A stretch of 64,000 bases of DNA, from assembly GCF_019061205.1 (NCBI RefSeq), contig NZ_JAHQYH010000006.1, positions 34,578-98,577 of the forward strand. Reading direction: 5' to 3'. The DNA comes from Apilactobacillus waqarii. GTDB lineage: Bacteria > Bacillota > Bacilli > Lactobacillales > Lactobacillaceae. Of the stretch, positions 48,801-57,899 are shown in pieces. A program made the position numbers and the translations under genes. The notes under the pieces were generated by a model that did no database searches, was not told the DNA's origin, and saw nothing but the letters and a program-made list of their open reading frames with translations. Every line of letters begins with the position of its first letter. Within the stretch, counting starts at the first letter, position 1.

Positions 48801-51800
48801 AATATTCTTGTTACCATTATCAGTTGCTTCCTTAACGCCTTCCGCATCTGAAGCGTTATCGATTGCCTTTTCTGCAGCTGTCTTATCAGCTTCTACTTGA
48901 GCAGTTTGGGCATCTTTTTCTGCCTTAGTTAACGTTACATCGTTTGCGATGTCGTTCTTAACCTTAGTTGCTTGGTCATCTAGTTGATTTTTAGCATTAC
49001 TCTTTTGATCTTGTAATGATACTTTACTTGGAACGTGTTCACTAGCAATTTTTCCTTTATCTTCGTTATCGCTATTACCCCCGTTATATTCTTTAACCAA
49101 GCCGTTAATACTATCTGCGTCTGCAGAATTTTCAATAGCATCTTTACCAGACTTTACATCATCATCAACCTTAGCTTTTTGAGCAGATTTTTCATCATTA
49201 GTTAGGGTGTTGTCATCATCGATATCTTTCTTTATCTTTGCCGCTTGTTCATCCAGTTTATATTTTGCAGTCTTCTTTTGGTCTGACAATGGTGTTCCTG
49301 GTACGTGTGCACCATCAATATCCTTGTTAGCATCACTAAGTGCTTTGTTGATGCTATCTGCATCCGTTGCGTTGTTAATGGCTTGCTTACCAGAGGCAAC
49401 ATCTGCATCAACCTTAGCACTTTGTGCTTTCTTTTGGTCGGAAGTTAACGTTGTATCATTTGCGATATCTTGCTTCTTCTTTTCAGCTTCAGTATCTAAT
49501 TGAGAAGTTGCATTACTCTTTTGTGTATCTACAGAGTCTTTTGGTTGGTGGTCATTTTCAATCCTACTATTGGCATCACTCAATGCATCATTAATGCCGT
49601 CAGCGTCGGTTGCACTATTAATAGCATTCATACCGTTTGTAACATCTTGGTCAACCTTATCAATTTGTGCTTTCTTTTGGTCGGAAGTTAATGTTGCATC
49701 ATTTGCGATGACTTGCTTAGTTTGATTTGCTTGTGCATTTAATTTATCTTGCGCAGCAGTCTTTTGGTCTGACAATGGGGTACCGGAAACATGTTCACCA
49801 TCAATAGCCTTTTTGGCATCAGCGATTGATTGGTTGATGTCATCGGCATTTGATTGCTTGTCAATGGCATCCTTACCAGCTTGGACATCATTATCAACCT
49901 TGGCCTTTTGAGCATCTTTGTCAGATTTACTCAAAGTTGGGTCATTATCGATATCTTGTTTAATCTTGTTAGCTTCAGCGTCTAATTGATTCTTAGCGGC
50001 ATCTTGTTGGTCCTTAACTGATGTACCTAATTTGTGTTGGCCATCAATATTAGTATTACCATCTTTGATTGCATTGTTGATTTCATCTGCATTTGAAGCA
50101 TCATCAATCTTAGCTTGGGCAGCTTTATTTGCATCATCAACATTCTTCTTTTGTTGTGCTTTTTCAGCACTAGTCAAAGTGTCATCAGAGTCAATAGCTG
50201 CCTTAATCTTGTTGGCTTCTGCATCCATTTGTGACTTAGCATCAGACTTTTGGTCAGCCACAGACTTACCTGATTTGTGTTCACCATCAATCTTTTGGTT
50301 ACTACTTTCGACAGTTTGTTTGATACCTTCTGCATCGGAGGATGCATCAATAGCCTTCTTACCAGCGTCAACATCGGCATCAATGGCTGCCTTTTGATCA
50401 TCTTTTTCTGCTTGACCTAAGGTGTTGTCAGCATCAATTTGCCCCTTAATCTTGTTGGCTTCGTTGTCTAGGTCATTCTTCTTGGCAGCCTTTTGATCAG
50501 CCAAGGATTTGCCTGAAGTGTGGTCACCATTGATTTTAGTTGTAGTGTCACTGATTAACTTGTTGATATCATCAGCGTCTTTTGCACCATCAATAGCCTT
50601 TTCGCCGGCGTCTCTATCAGCTTCAACCTTGGCACTTTGGGCATCCTTTTCAGCTTGAGTCAATGTCGCATCGTTTGCGATATCTTGTTTAGTTTTAGCT
50701 GCTTGGTCGTCCAATTGTTTCTTAGCAGCAGCCTTTTGGTCATCAACTAATTTACCTGGAACATGGTCAGCATTGATTTGATTGTTACCAGCATCAATAG
50801 CTTTCTTGACACCTTCAGCGTCAGAGGCAGAATCGATTGTCTTTTCAGCCGCTTCCCTATCAGCATCTACCTTGGCAGTTTGAGCGTCCTTTTCAGATTG
50901 GGTCAATGTGTTATCGTTTGCGATATCTTGTTTTACCTTAGCTGCTTGGTCGTCCAATACCTTCTTATTACTTGCCTTTTGATCATCTACAGATGCATGT
51001 GAAACGTGGTCGACAGAAATCTTATCTTTGTTCTCTTTAATTAAACCGTTAATGCTATCAGCATCAGCTGCGTTGTCGATTGCTTGTTTGCCGGCATTTG
51101 TATCAGCATCAACCTTGGCCCTTTGCGCATCCTTATCAGCTTGAGTTAATGTGGCATCGTTTGCGATGTCTTGTTTAATCTTAGCTGCTTGAGCATCCAA
51201 TTGTGACTTAGCGTCAGACTTTTGGTCGTCTAAACTCTTGTCTGATTGGTGTACATCATCAATGTCTTTCACACTTTGAGTGATTTGGTTATGGATGTCA
51301 TCCACATTTGTTAGGCCATCAATCTTATCTTGGTAAGCAGCGCTCACACTATCAACCTTGCTCTTTTGTTGAGCCTTTTCTTCACTGGTTAATGTTGGGT
51401 CTGCATCAATTTCAGACTTAATCTTAGTAGCTTCAGCTTGAATAGATGCCTTAGCGTCAGCTTTTTGTTCGTCAATTGACTTACCAGGTTTGTGGTCTGA
51501 TGCAATCTTGCTGTTACCATCACTGATTGCTTGGTTAACAGCATCGGCATCCTTAGCGTTATCAATGGCTGTTTCAGCTGAGTCTTTGTCAGCATCAACC
51601 ATTGCGCTTTGTTCATTCTTTTCAGCTTGAGTTAATGTGGCATCGTTTGCGATGTCTTGTTTAATCTTGGCAGCTTGGGCATCTAATTGAGCTTTGGCAT
51701 TAGCCTTTTGATCAGGTAATGAAGTCTTACCTGGAACGTATTGGGCATCAATGTCTTTAACACCTTGGTCGTATGCAGACTTAATACCATCAGCATTGGT

Positions 51801-54800
51801 TGCGGCATTAATCTTATCTTCGGCGGCTGCCTTAACACTTTCCACATTACTCTTTTGTTGGTCTTTTTCTTTACCAGTTAATGAAACATCAGCATCGATT
51901 TGGTTCTTAACCTTGGTTGCTTCAGCATCCAAGTTAGTGTTGTTAGAATCCTTTTGATTATCAACTGAGCTTCCTGGTTGGTGGTCGTTAGCGATTTTGC
52001 CACTGTTATCACTTAATGCTTTATTGATGCTATCAGCATCAGTAGCGTTTTGGATTGCTTGTTTACCAGCAGATGCGTCAGCATCTACCTTGGCAGTTTG
52101 AACATCCTTTTGAGCTTGAGTTAATGTTGAATCGTTTGCGATAGCTTGCTTAACCTTAGCTGCTTGAGCATCTAATTGATTTAAAGCATCTGATCTTTGG
52201 CTATCCACTGGTGCCTTTGAAACGTGATCATTATCAATGTTGCTTGTTCCAACACTAATTGCTTTATTAACACTGTCGGCATCACTTGCATTATCAATTG
52301 CCTTTGAAGCGGCATCTGCGTCGGCATTTACCTTAGCAGTTTGAGCGTTTTTTTCAGCTTGAGTTAATGTCGTATCGTTTACGATAGCTTGCTTAATCTT
52401 GTTGGCTTCATTAGTAATTTGTGACTTAGCAGTAGATTTTTGCGTATCTAATGGTGTACCTGATACGTGTTTACCATCAACGTCTTGGATACCATGATTC
52501 TTTGCTGCATTGATATCGTCGGCGTTTGTTAAACCATCAATATTAGCTTGGTCGGCATTAGCTGCTGAATCGACAGCATTCTTTTGTTGATCTTTTTCAG
52601 CGCTAGTCAAACTAGTATCAGCATCGATTGCTGCCTTAACCTTATTGGCTTCGTCTTGAATGGCTTGCTTAGCAGATGATTTTTGAGATTCAATTGAGTC
52701 TCCTGCTTGATGATCCTTAGCCATCTTAGTATTACCATCACTGATTGCTTGGTTAACGGCATCAGCATTTTGCGCGTTATCAATAGCTTGTTCTGCCGCA
52801 GCTTTATCTGTGGCTAACTGAGCCATTTGAGCGCTCTTTTGGTCTTGAGTTAGTGTTGAATCATTTTCGATGGCTTGCTTAATCTTAGCTGCATCATCAT
52901 TTAGTTGTGACTTTGCACTAGATTTTCGAGAATCAACTGATTGTCCAGGTTGATGGTCTGCATCCATATTCAAAATACCGTCGCTGATTGATTTACTAAT
53001 ACCATCAACGTCTTGGGCATTATCAATAGCTTGTTCTGCTGTAGATTTATCTTCCGTCAACTGATCAATTTGGTCATTCTTCTGTTCTTGCGTTAACGTA
53101 GCATCATTTTCGATATCATTCCTAATCTTAGTTGCTTCGGCGTCTAATTGAGCTTTGGCTTTAGACTTTTTATCAGCTAAGGTTGTAGTACTTGTCGCAT
53201 GAGCTGAATCAATATCTCTCTTACCTTGATTTAATGCATCATTTATACCATCTGCTGTAGTTGCTGCATCAATTTTGGCTTGAGCAGCTGCATTGACATC
53301 ATCCACTTTTTTCTTTTGACTAGTCTTTTCGTTGCTGGTCAATGTATTATCAGAATCGATAGCTGCTTTAATCTTGTTGGCTTCATCATTTAGTTGTGAT
53401 TTAGCAGTGGTTTTTTGACTACTTATAGCTGGACCAGGTACGTATTCACTACTAATTTTATTTACACCTTGATTACGAATATCCGCTATATTTGCTGCAT
53501 CACTAGCAGCTTGTAGTTGACTAGTGTAGTTATTCTTATCTGCGACAACGTTTTGCACTTGTTGACTGACTTTATCTTTATCTAATGTATTGTCAGATTG
53601 AATTCTATTAGTAGTATCTGTAGCAGCATTATTAATATCATTAATAGCCGACTTAATAGTAGCCTGCAATTCAATTTTTTTAATAGAATTAATTCCGTCT
53701 GATAAAATACCAGATATTTGGCTCGATTGAGAAATACCCATTAAATTCGATTGTGATGTTTGAAAAGCACTCATAATCGAATTATTAGCAGATTGCTTAT
53801 CATTAGAAGATAAACTTGCAAGATTTGAAACGTTGTTTGTTGATGTTGTTGATTGATTGTTTAATTGTGTAATAGCGTTAGATAATGAACTATTATCCGC
53901 TCTATATGAATTTTGAATAGAATTCAATTGAGAAATAAAGTCTCCATCTGTCGTAATTGCATTAATTTGTGACGTGTAGTTATTGATAAGTTGAGTGGTT
54001 TGATTCAATGGAGATGTTTGGTTTAAATCGTATAATTCATTGAATCGCAATTGGGATAACAATTGCGAATTAAAATCGTTACCGAATTGGTTATAAGTCA
54101 AACTTCTAGTGGATGAAAAGGCTATTTCAGTACTATAATTCCAAAGACTTCCATCAGAATGTTCTCTATGAGTTGACATAAATGCAGAAATCCAGTCACC
54201 AGGGGTTACCTTAACAGGATTCACATATACAGCGATATCAATATTTCCACCAACGACTTTACCAGTAGAATACTTAACATAGTATTGACCATTATTGTTA
54301 GTCAACATTCTTGTACCATCAGCATTGGTAACTGTTACTTGATTAACCTTATTAGATAGGTTAGGACTTGTATTTATAGCGAATTCTAGAACCCGATTGG
54401 CTCCACCGGTTTTTGTAATTACTTTGGAACCAAATTGAAAGTTAATAACATAATTACCAGTTGTGTAATCGTATGTGACACCTGTATATTTCAATTTTGT
54501 ATTTGCAGTTGCATCCGAATAATCTTTTTTAGGTCCACTAATATAGGTATCACTATCTTGAGGAGCATCTGAACTTCCATCTCTAAATGATAGTCCTGAA
54601 TTACTATCGTCTGAGCTAGATGAAGAACTTGTTAAAGCATCGTCTGATGATGTTGATGAAGCGCCTGATTGTTGTGATGGGTTATCACCTGAGCTTTGAG
54701 CACTTTGATCAGCACTTGAACTAGCATTGCTGGGTGCATTTGAATCAGTGCTGTTTTGACCTGCAACGTGGCTTGCATCAATGTTGTTCTTACCATCACT

Positions 54801-55196
54801 TAGTGCTTGGTTAATGCTGTTAACATCTGTGGCACTATCAATTGATTGTTCACCAACGACCTTGTATGAATCTACTTCGGCTTTCTGACTATCTTTGTCA
54901 GATTGAGACAAAGAAGAATCGTTATTGATATCATCCTTGATTTTACTTGCTTCGGCGTCTAATTGAGACTTTGCATCACTTTTTTGATTATCGATTGTTG
55001 AATTATTTTGATTAGTATTTGAATTTGCGGAAACCTGAGTTTCACTAGCATATGCCAGGTTTTGATTGGATTGTATTATAGCAGTTGCTCCAATTAATGA
55101 AAATGAAGCAACAGATAATATAACCCAATTTTTCTTTACTTTTCTCATAATTTTCTTGTCAGAATTTTTTCTGAACTGTTTGTGATTATATAGCAT
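45855..55196 (-). CDS. Giant surface protein with 27 tandem 81-residue modules
   Basis: A 3,113-residue protein. The long signal is RKVKKNWVILSVASFSLIGATAI. One isolated 81-residue module lies at about 70-150, then a Ser-rich segment (SSADQSAQSSGDNPSQQSG) and a non-repetitive domain (about 220-600; YTGVTYDYTTGNYVINFQFGS...). Then come 27 tandem modules of the form QKSxAKxQLDxxAxKxKxxIxNDxTLTxxEKDAQxxKVDADxxAxxxAIDxAxDADxINxAI. Two ~155-residue C-terminal repeats close the protein (IYMVKxFYRYxSxNFxxKNRxxGYK...), resembling DUF5776/SLAP-type domains that hold proteins on the wall. It has no LPxTG motif. The helical modules are of the DUF1542/FIVAR-like class. It is probably a long fibrillar adhesin. 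GGGGGAGG precedes ATG 55196. Confidence 0.9.
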   Translation of the reverse strand: MLYNHKQFRKNSDKKIMRKVKKNWVILSVASFSLIGATAIIQSNQNLAYASETQVSANSNTNQNNSTIDNQKSDAKSQLDAEASKIKDDINNDSSLSQSDKDSQKAEVDSYKVVGEQSIDSATDVNSINQALSDGKNNIDASHVAGQNSTDSNAPSNASSSADQSAQSSGDNPSQQSGASSTSSDDALTSSSSSSDDSNSGLSFRDGSSDAPQDSDTYISGPKKDYSDATANTKLKYTGVTYDYTTGNYVINFQFGSKVITKTGGANRVLEFAINTSPNLSNKVNQVTVTNADGTRMLTNNNGQYYVKYSTGKVVGGNIDIAVYVNPVKVTPGDWISAFMSTHREHSDGSLWNYSTEIAFSSTRSLTYNQFGNDFNSQLLSQLRFNELYDLNQTSPLNQTTQLINNYTSQINAITTDGDFISQLNSIQNSYRADNSSLSNAITQLNNQSTTSTNNVSNLASLSSNDKQSANNSIMSAFQTSQSNLMGISQSSQISGILSDGINSIKKIELQATIKSAINDINNAATDTTNRIQSDNTLDKDKVSQQVQNVVADKNNYTSQLQAASDAANIADIRNQGVNKISSEYVPGPAISSQKTTAKSQLNDEANKIKAAIDSDNTLTSNEKTSQKKKVDDVNAAAQAKIDAATTADGINDALNQGKRDIDSAHATSTTTLADKKSKAKAQLDAEATKIRNDIENDATLTQEQKNDQIDQLTEDKSTAEQAIDNAQDVDGISKSISDGILNMDADHQPGQSVDSRKSSAKSQLNDDAAKIKQAIENDSTLTQDQKSAQMAQLATDKAAAEQAIDNAQNADAVNQAISDGNTKMAKDHQAGDSIESQKSSAKQAIQDEANKVKAAIDADTSLTSAEKDQQKNAVDSAANADQANIDGLTNADDINAAKNHGIQDVDGKHVSGTPLDTQKSTAKSQITNEANKIKQAIVNDTTLTQAEKNAQTAKVNADADAASKAIDNASDADSVNKAISVGTSNIDNDHVSKAPVDSQRSDALNQLDAQAAKVKQAIANDSTLTQAQKDVQTAKVDADASAGKQAIQNATDADSINKALSDNSGKIANDHQPGSSVDNQKDSNNTNLDAEATKVKNQIDADVSLTGKEKDQQKSNVESVKAAAEDKINAATNADGIKSAYDQGVKDIDAQYVPGKTSLPDQKANAKAQLDAQAAKIKQDIANDATLTQAEKNEQSAMVDADKDSAETAIDNAKDADAVNQAISDGNSKIASDHKPGKSIDEQKADAKASIQAEATKIKSEIDADPTLTSEEKAQQKSKVDSVSAAYQDKIDGLTNVDDIHNQITQSVKDIDDVHQSDKSLDDQKSDAKSQLDAQAAKIKQDIANDATLTQADKDAQRAKVDADTNAGKQAIDNAADADSINGLIKENKDKISVDHVSHASVDDQKASNKKVLDDQAAKVKQDIANDNTLTQSEKDAQTAKVDADREAAEKTIDSASDAEGVKKAIDAGNNQINADHVPGKLVDDQKAAAKKQLDDQAAKTKQDIANDATLTQAEKDAQSAKVEADRDAGEKAIDGAKDADDINKLISDTTTKINGDHTSGKSLADQKAAKKNDLDNEANKIKGQIDADNTLGQAEKDDQKAAIDADVDAGKKAIDASSDAEGIKQTVESSNQKIDGEHKSGKSVADQKSDAKSQMDAEANKIKAAIDSDDTLTSAEKAQQKKNVDDANKAAQAKIDDASNADEINNAIKDGNTNIDGQHKLGTSVKDQQDAAKNQLDAEANKIKQDIDNDPTLSKSDKDAQKAKVDNDVQAGKDAIDKQSNADDINQSIADAKKAIDGEHVSGTPLSDQKTAAQDKLNAQANQTKQVIANDATLTSDQKKAQIDKVDQDVTNGMNAINSATDADGINDALSDANSRIENDHQPKDSVDTQKSNATSQLDTEAEKKKQDIANDTTLTSDQKKAQSAKVDADVASGKQAINNATDADSINKALSDANKDIDGAHVPGTPLSDQKKTAKYKLDEQAAKIKKDIDDDNTLTNDEKSAQKAKVDDDVKSGKDAIENSADADSINGLVKEYNGGNSDNEDKGKIASEHVPSKVSLQDQKSNAKNQLDDQATKVKNDIANDVTLTKAEKDAQTAQVEADKTAAEKAIDNASDAEGVKEATDNGNKNISSDHNSGKSVDDQKSDAKKQLEAQATKVKKDIQNDVTLTQAQRDAQIAKVDANKFAAENAVDAATDADSINKAIADGNNKITSDHVKGTSVDTQKSNAKAQLDAEATNVKNDIDADNTLTSDEKDVQKAKVDADVKAGKEAIDNSTEADNINKAVSDTNAQVDKKHVSGTPVDSQKYVAKKQLEDQATKTKQGITNDATLTQSEKDAQIAKVEADKTAGEKAIDDATDADTINQALVDCNKQISADHVPGKSLSDQKDAAKKQLDAEAEKTKATIDADKTLTSAEKAQQKANVDAKDKASQDNVDAQTNADNVNKLTAQGVEEIDAQYVPGKVSLSDQKTNAKAKLEEEATKVKNDILNDATLTKAEKDAQISNVDADKAAGEKAIDDALDADGINQAVSDSNAKMDADYVPGKTSLPDQKSNAKAQLDAKAAKVKNDIANDATLTQSEKDAQMAQVDADKAAAEQAIDNAPDADGINQSISNGNTKIASDYVPGKPVDDQKSAAKSDLDAKAAKVKNDIANDATLTQSEKDAQMAKVDADKSAGEQVIVNATDADSINQIISDTNAKIDADHVSSQSVDDQKVAAKDAINNEANKIKAAIDADKTLIKAEKQRQKNNVDRAQAAAQATIDGLPNADDINSAIAQQIQIIDAQHVKKQNNGSGPEQTIPRNIYMVKNFYRYLSTNFTKKNRVQGYKSTSRPNAVMFRIIGETTNKNGVKRYKVYQIVVKKNGSFKVDRKKWGYITAKPSYMRPLYYRSNVQQIKVIGKGIREYKNVKLSKAVKGYKHGTVLNVKAVKKYGSTYRLQLTNGYYITANKNLVRKQTTPRNIYMVKGFYRYSSVNFNHKNRIKGYKKQARPNAVMFRIVGETTNKNGLKRYKVYQIVRNKKGLFRVDHKKWGYITTKPSYVKPLYYSSKVRSVRVIGSRIRAYKNIKLTKSVKSYKRGTVLNVKSVKKVGTTYRLQLTNGSYISANKNLVQKIK
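45858..46800 (-). repeat. Two C-terminal DUF5776-like repeats
   Basis: The TPRNIYMVKxFYRY...LVxK unit, about 155 residues, is present twice (about 45858-46320 and 46330-46795), closely similar in DNA. Confidence 0.85.
46850..53430 (-). repeat. 243-bp tandem array, 27 copies
   Basis: Each unit encodes 81 residues. Units keep a strict 243-bp register (for example boundaries near 48522 and 48765) but differ at many codons, so the array is older than the nearly identical 153-bp array at 5730. A related single unit is coded near 54740-54990. Confidence 0.88.
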
Positions 55197-55450
55197 TTTA
55201 TAAGCCTCCCCCTGTTAAAACATCTTCAATTTATGTGAGTATAAACCTAAAATTAACTAAATTAAAGGAACGTGAAACGTACATAAGAACCGCATCTCCC
55301 TATATTTTATAATTTTTCTTTAATGATATTTATTTTAAAGTTGATTTGAAGGCATCAGCAGGATAGAAAACATTAGAAAATAAAATGTTTAAGTTTTTTT
55401 AAAGTTTGTCCAGACATACTATTTTTAGAAAAATATCTAATTTTTTGAAA

Positions 55451-55483
55451 TAAAAAGACCGCCCAAATGAGCAGTCTTTTTTA
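55451..55483 (-). terminator. Terminator of the MFS gene
   Basis: AAAAGACCGCCC/GAGCAGTCTTTT hairpin with a short A-rich loop. Confidence 0.75.
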
Positions 55484-56809
55484 TTTGCGATGAAGTCGTT
55501 TGATATTAATTGCCATAATTAATGGAACTAACATCAATAGCGACATTAATAGTGTTTGATAGTGATAAGCGGTAATCACATTGGCGATGCCGGCTGTCAA
55601 AGTCACCACTAGTGACAATAGAATGGAACTCCCTAGTTGATGGAAAACGTTAACCGCACTGGATGTCGCCCCACCCAATTCCTTCGGCGTATTGGCAACT
55701 CCTGATACTGTCAGTGGACCAAAGGAGAAGCCTTGACCGATTCCAATCACAATCATTGGTAGTGCCACTGAAATCATATAGCCGTGTTTTAAATCTAAAC
55801 CGAATAGCATTAAGACACCCATTAAGGTCACTATGGTCCCAAACAACAATAGGTTTTCGTTTTTATACTTACTTGATAGCTTGGATTGAAGCATCCCAAA
55901 CAAGAATTGCGGAATCGTTTCTGGCATGAAACCAAATGCGGAAAGTAGCGGCGTGAAGCCATAGTACTTTTGTAGTACTTGTGGGACTAAAAAGAAGAAT
56001 GAAAACATTGATCCGATATAAAAGAATCTAGCGATATATGCGGATACACGTTCTTGGTCCTTGAAGATGGCCATTGGCATGATTGGATTATCAATCTTGA
56101 CCTCACGGAATAAGAAGATGACCAATAACACGATAAAAATGGCGATAAATAGTCCCTTGTGTCCTGTACCGTTAATTGCATTAACCAATGATAAGATGGC
56201 TAGTACGGACAAAATTGAGCCGATGTAGTCCAAATGAGCATGCACTTGGGCGTTTACCTTTGGCACGAAGAAAATGGTCAATAGAATCAATAAAATGCCC
56301 AGTGGCACGTTGATCAGAAAACCTAGTCGCCAGGAATAAAACGTGGTCACTAATCCCCCAATGATTAGTCCAACACTGGCACCCAATCCGGCGGTCACAC
56401 CGTAAAATGAAATGGCCTTTTCTCGTTTCTTACCTTCATAGGTATCAAGTAGCAACGCCAATGATGTTGGTGCTAGAATTGCGGAACCAATTCCTTGAAA
56501 AGCACGCATAACGATAATGAATAAGCCGTTTGGTGCGAGACCGACTAGTAGTGAGAATAACGTAAAGATGACCAGACCTATTAAGAAGATTGGCTTTCTG
56601 CCGTACAAATCACCCAAACGACCACCTAGTAACAACAGACTACCAAAGACCAATGCATAGATATTAGTAATCCATGCAATACTTTGACTAGTCATGTGCA
56701 AACTACTGGCGATTTGAACCGTACTAGTAAATACGACAGAATTATCCAATAAAATCAAAAAATAGCTAATTAAAATAATTGGCAAAATAATGCCAAATTT
56801 ATACTTCAT
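55481..56809 (-). CDS. MFS multidrug exporter (DHA2 type)
   Basis: A 442-residue membrane protein with predicted helices throughout. Motif D1-like LLDNSVVFTSTVQIASSL lies in helix 1, motif A GGRLGDLYGRKP in loop 2-3, and the antiporter motif C GVTAGLGASVGLIIGG in helix 5. These are typical of proton-driven drug exporters of the QacA/EmrB group. It is divergent from the MerR gene at 56891. Its promoter is of MerR type, so the drug or a metabolite probably activates export. The substrate is unknown. Confidence 0.94.
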   Translation of the reverse strand: MKYKFGIILPIILISYFLILLDNSVVFTSTVQIASSLHMTSQSIAWITNIYALVFGSLLLLGGRLGDLYGRKPIFLIGLVIFTLFSLLVGLAPNGLFIIVMRAFQGIGSAILAPTSLALLLDTYEGKKREKAISFYGVTAGLGASVGLIIGGLVTTFYSWRLGFLINVPLGILLILLTIFFVPKVNAQVHAHLDYIGSILSVLAILSLVNAINGTGHKGLFIAIFIVLLVIFLFREVKIDNPIMPMAIFKDQERVSAYIARFFYIGSMFSFFFLVPQVLQKYYGFTPLLSAFGFMPETIPQFLFGMLQSKLSSKYKNENLLLFGTIVTLMGVLMLFGLDLKHGYMISVALPMIVIGIGQGFSFGPLTVSGVANTPKELGGATSSAVNVFHQLGSSILLSLVVTLTAGIANVITAYHYQTLLMSLLMLVPLIMAINIKRLHRK

Positions 56810-56840
56810 GCTTGTATCCCCCTAAAAATATGATAAAGTA

Positions 56841-56871
56841 ATCATATTACTTAAAGCCTACTTTAAGGCAA
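56841..56871 (-). promoter_or_regulatory. MerR-type promoter of the MFS gene
   Basis: On the minus strand: -35 TTGCCT (56871-56866), a 19-bp spacer, -10 TATGAT (56846-56841). The dyad TTAAAG-CCTA-CTTTAA (56851-56866) fills the spacer. Confidence 0.85.
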
Positions 56872-56890
56872 GACATTGAGGTGAAAAAAT

Positions 56891-57295
56891 TTGAACATTA
56901 AAGAAGCCAGTCAAATTACCGGTGTGCCAGCATCTACCATCCGTTATTACGAAAAAGAAAGCATTATCCCTACCGTCGACAGAAACGAATCCGGTGTCCG
57001 CGACTTCGATGATCATGCGATTAGACGAATTAGTTTTGCGAAGAAAATGCGTGATGCCGGAATGGAAATCAGCGCTTTAAAGCAATACATTAACCTATTC
57101 GACAACGTCGAAAATAGTGAAGATGAACAATTAGCCCTACTAGTCGAACAAAAGCGTCTAATGGAAGAAAAACGCGATAAAATGCAAGATGCCATCGACC
57201 ACTTAGCACATAAAATTAAAAACTTTGACACCCACATGTTAAGAATCGAAGACGAATTAAGAACAATGAAGGCAAATAAAAAAGAACGACTATAA
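56891..57295 (+). CDS. MerR-family activator of the divergent MFS exporter
   Basis: A 134-residue protein. The DNA-binding domain is NIKEASQITGVPASTIRYYEKESIIPTVDRNESGVRDFDDHAIRRISFAKKMRDAGMEISALKQYI, followed by a dimer coiled coil and a basic tail. There are no Cys residues, so no metal site. TTG start at 56891 with GAGGTG about 7 nt upstream; no ATG lies nearby. It probably binds the dyad 56851-56866 and turns on the exporter. The similar palindrome at 22146 suggests it also controls the alcohol dehydrogenase gene. Confidence 0.92.
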   Translation: MNIKEASQITGVPASTIRYYEKESIIPTVDRNESGVRDFDDHAIRRISFAKKMRDAGMEISALKQYINLFDNVENSEDEQLALLVEQKRLMEEKRDKMQDAIDHLAHKIKNFDTHMLRIEDELRTMKANKKERL

Positions 57296-57309
57296 CAGTC
57301 GTTCTTTTG
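57280..57309. terminator. Bidirectional terminator over the MerR stop codon
   Basis: AAGAACGACT-ataac-AGTCGTTCTT; the MerR stop codon lies in the loop region. Also ends the convergent 57310 gene. Confidence 0.85.
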
Positions 57310-57579
57310 TTATGCTTGTTTTTCTTTTGCAGCTACGAAATAGTAGAAGATGTAGCTAACAGTCCAAACGAAGATGAACACGAAAAAGATTAGGAGTGCT
57401 TTTACATCTAATTCGATGTTGAAGTTCAAGAATCCCTTTATATTGATAATGTTAAAACCTAATAATGATTCCCAGGCACCCTTTGCGTGCACCAAAAGTT
57501 CTACAAAACTATCAAGTAAAATTAGAAATAAATACAAGATGGTACCATATGAGAACCAATTAAATGTTTTTTTTAACAT
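57310..57579 (-). CDS. Small membrane protein (paralogue of the 62260 gene)
   Basis: An 89-residue protein with two or three hydrophobic segments (GTILYLFLILLDSFVELLVHA and ALLIFFVFIFVWTVSYIFYYFVA) and a short basic tail. The pattern FxxGxxLYLxLxxxDxFxE...W..LLG... matches the 62260 protein. GGAGGAAG precedes the ATG. No family recognised. Confidence 0.72.
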   Translation of the reverse strand: MLKKTFNWFSYGTILYLFLILLDSFVELLVHAKGAWESLLGFNIINIKGFLNFNIELDVKALLIFFVFIFVWTVSYIFYYFVAAKEKQA

Positions 57580-57899
57580 ATTCTTCCTCCCAAATATCGG
57601 TTACTATCATTATACACAAAAAGCAATCCATTGTCGGATTGCTTTTTTGTTTTACCTTGGCTAATTCTATGAATGCGAGGCCTAACAGCACTGTAAGTAA
57701 AGGATGAGGTAAAGGATTAAATTCCTCATGGCGTGATGTTAATTATTAATAGTGATTACGGAAACTATAATCGATCAATTAATCTTTTCGGCTGGAGATA
57801 AACGACAATTACCTACCATAATCACCATGCATCCAGTCGACGAATTAGCCAAGTTTTGGCATTTCTTCATATTATTCGTTCAAAATACAAGTCACTTAA
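57580..57899. other. Intergenic stretch, possible decayed sequence
   Basis: It contains the hairpin at 57617. The remainder (57650-57899) has higher G+C than usual intergenic DNA here. An unbroken plus-strand frame at about 57795-57905 reads LIFSAGDKRQLPTIITMHPV..., with no ribosome site. It may be the remnant of a gene; I see no family. Confidence 0.35.
57617..57649. terminator. Bidirectional terminator-like hairpin
   Basis: AAAAGCAATCC-attgtc-GGATTGCTTTT. It lies 250 bp beyond the end of the 57900 gene. Confidence 0.7.

Noticed and set aside
46850..53430. CRISPR-like periodicity
   Set aside because: The 243-bp and 153-bp repeats are in-frame protein modules; there are no short repeats with unique spacers and no cas genes.
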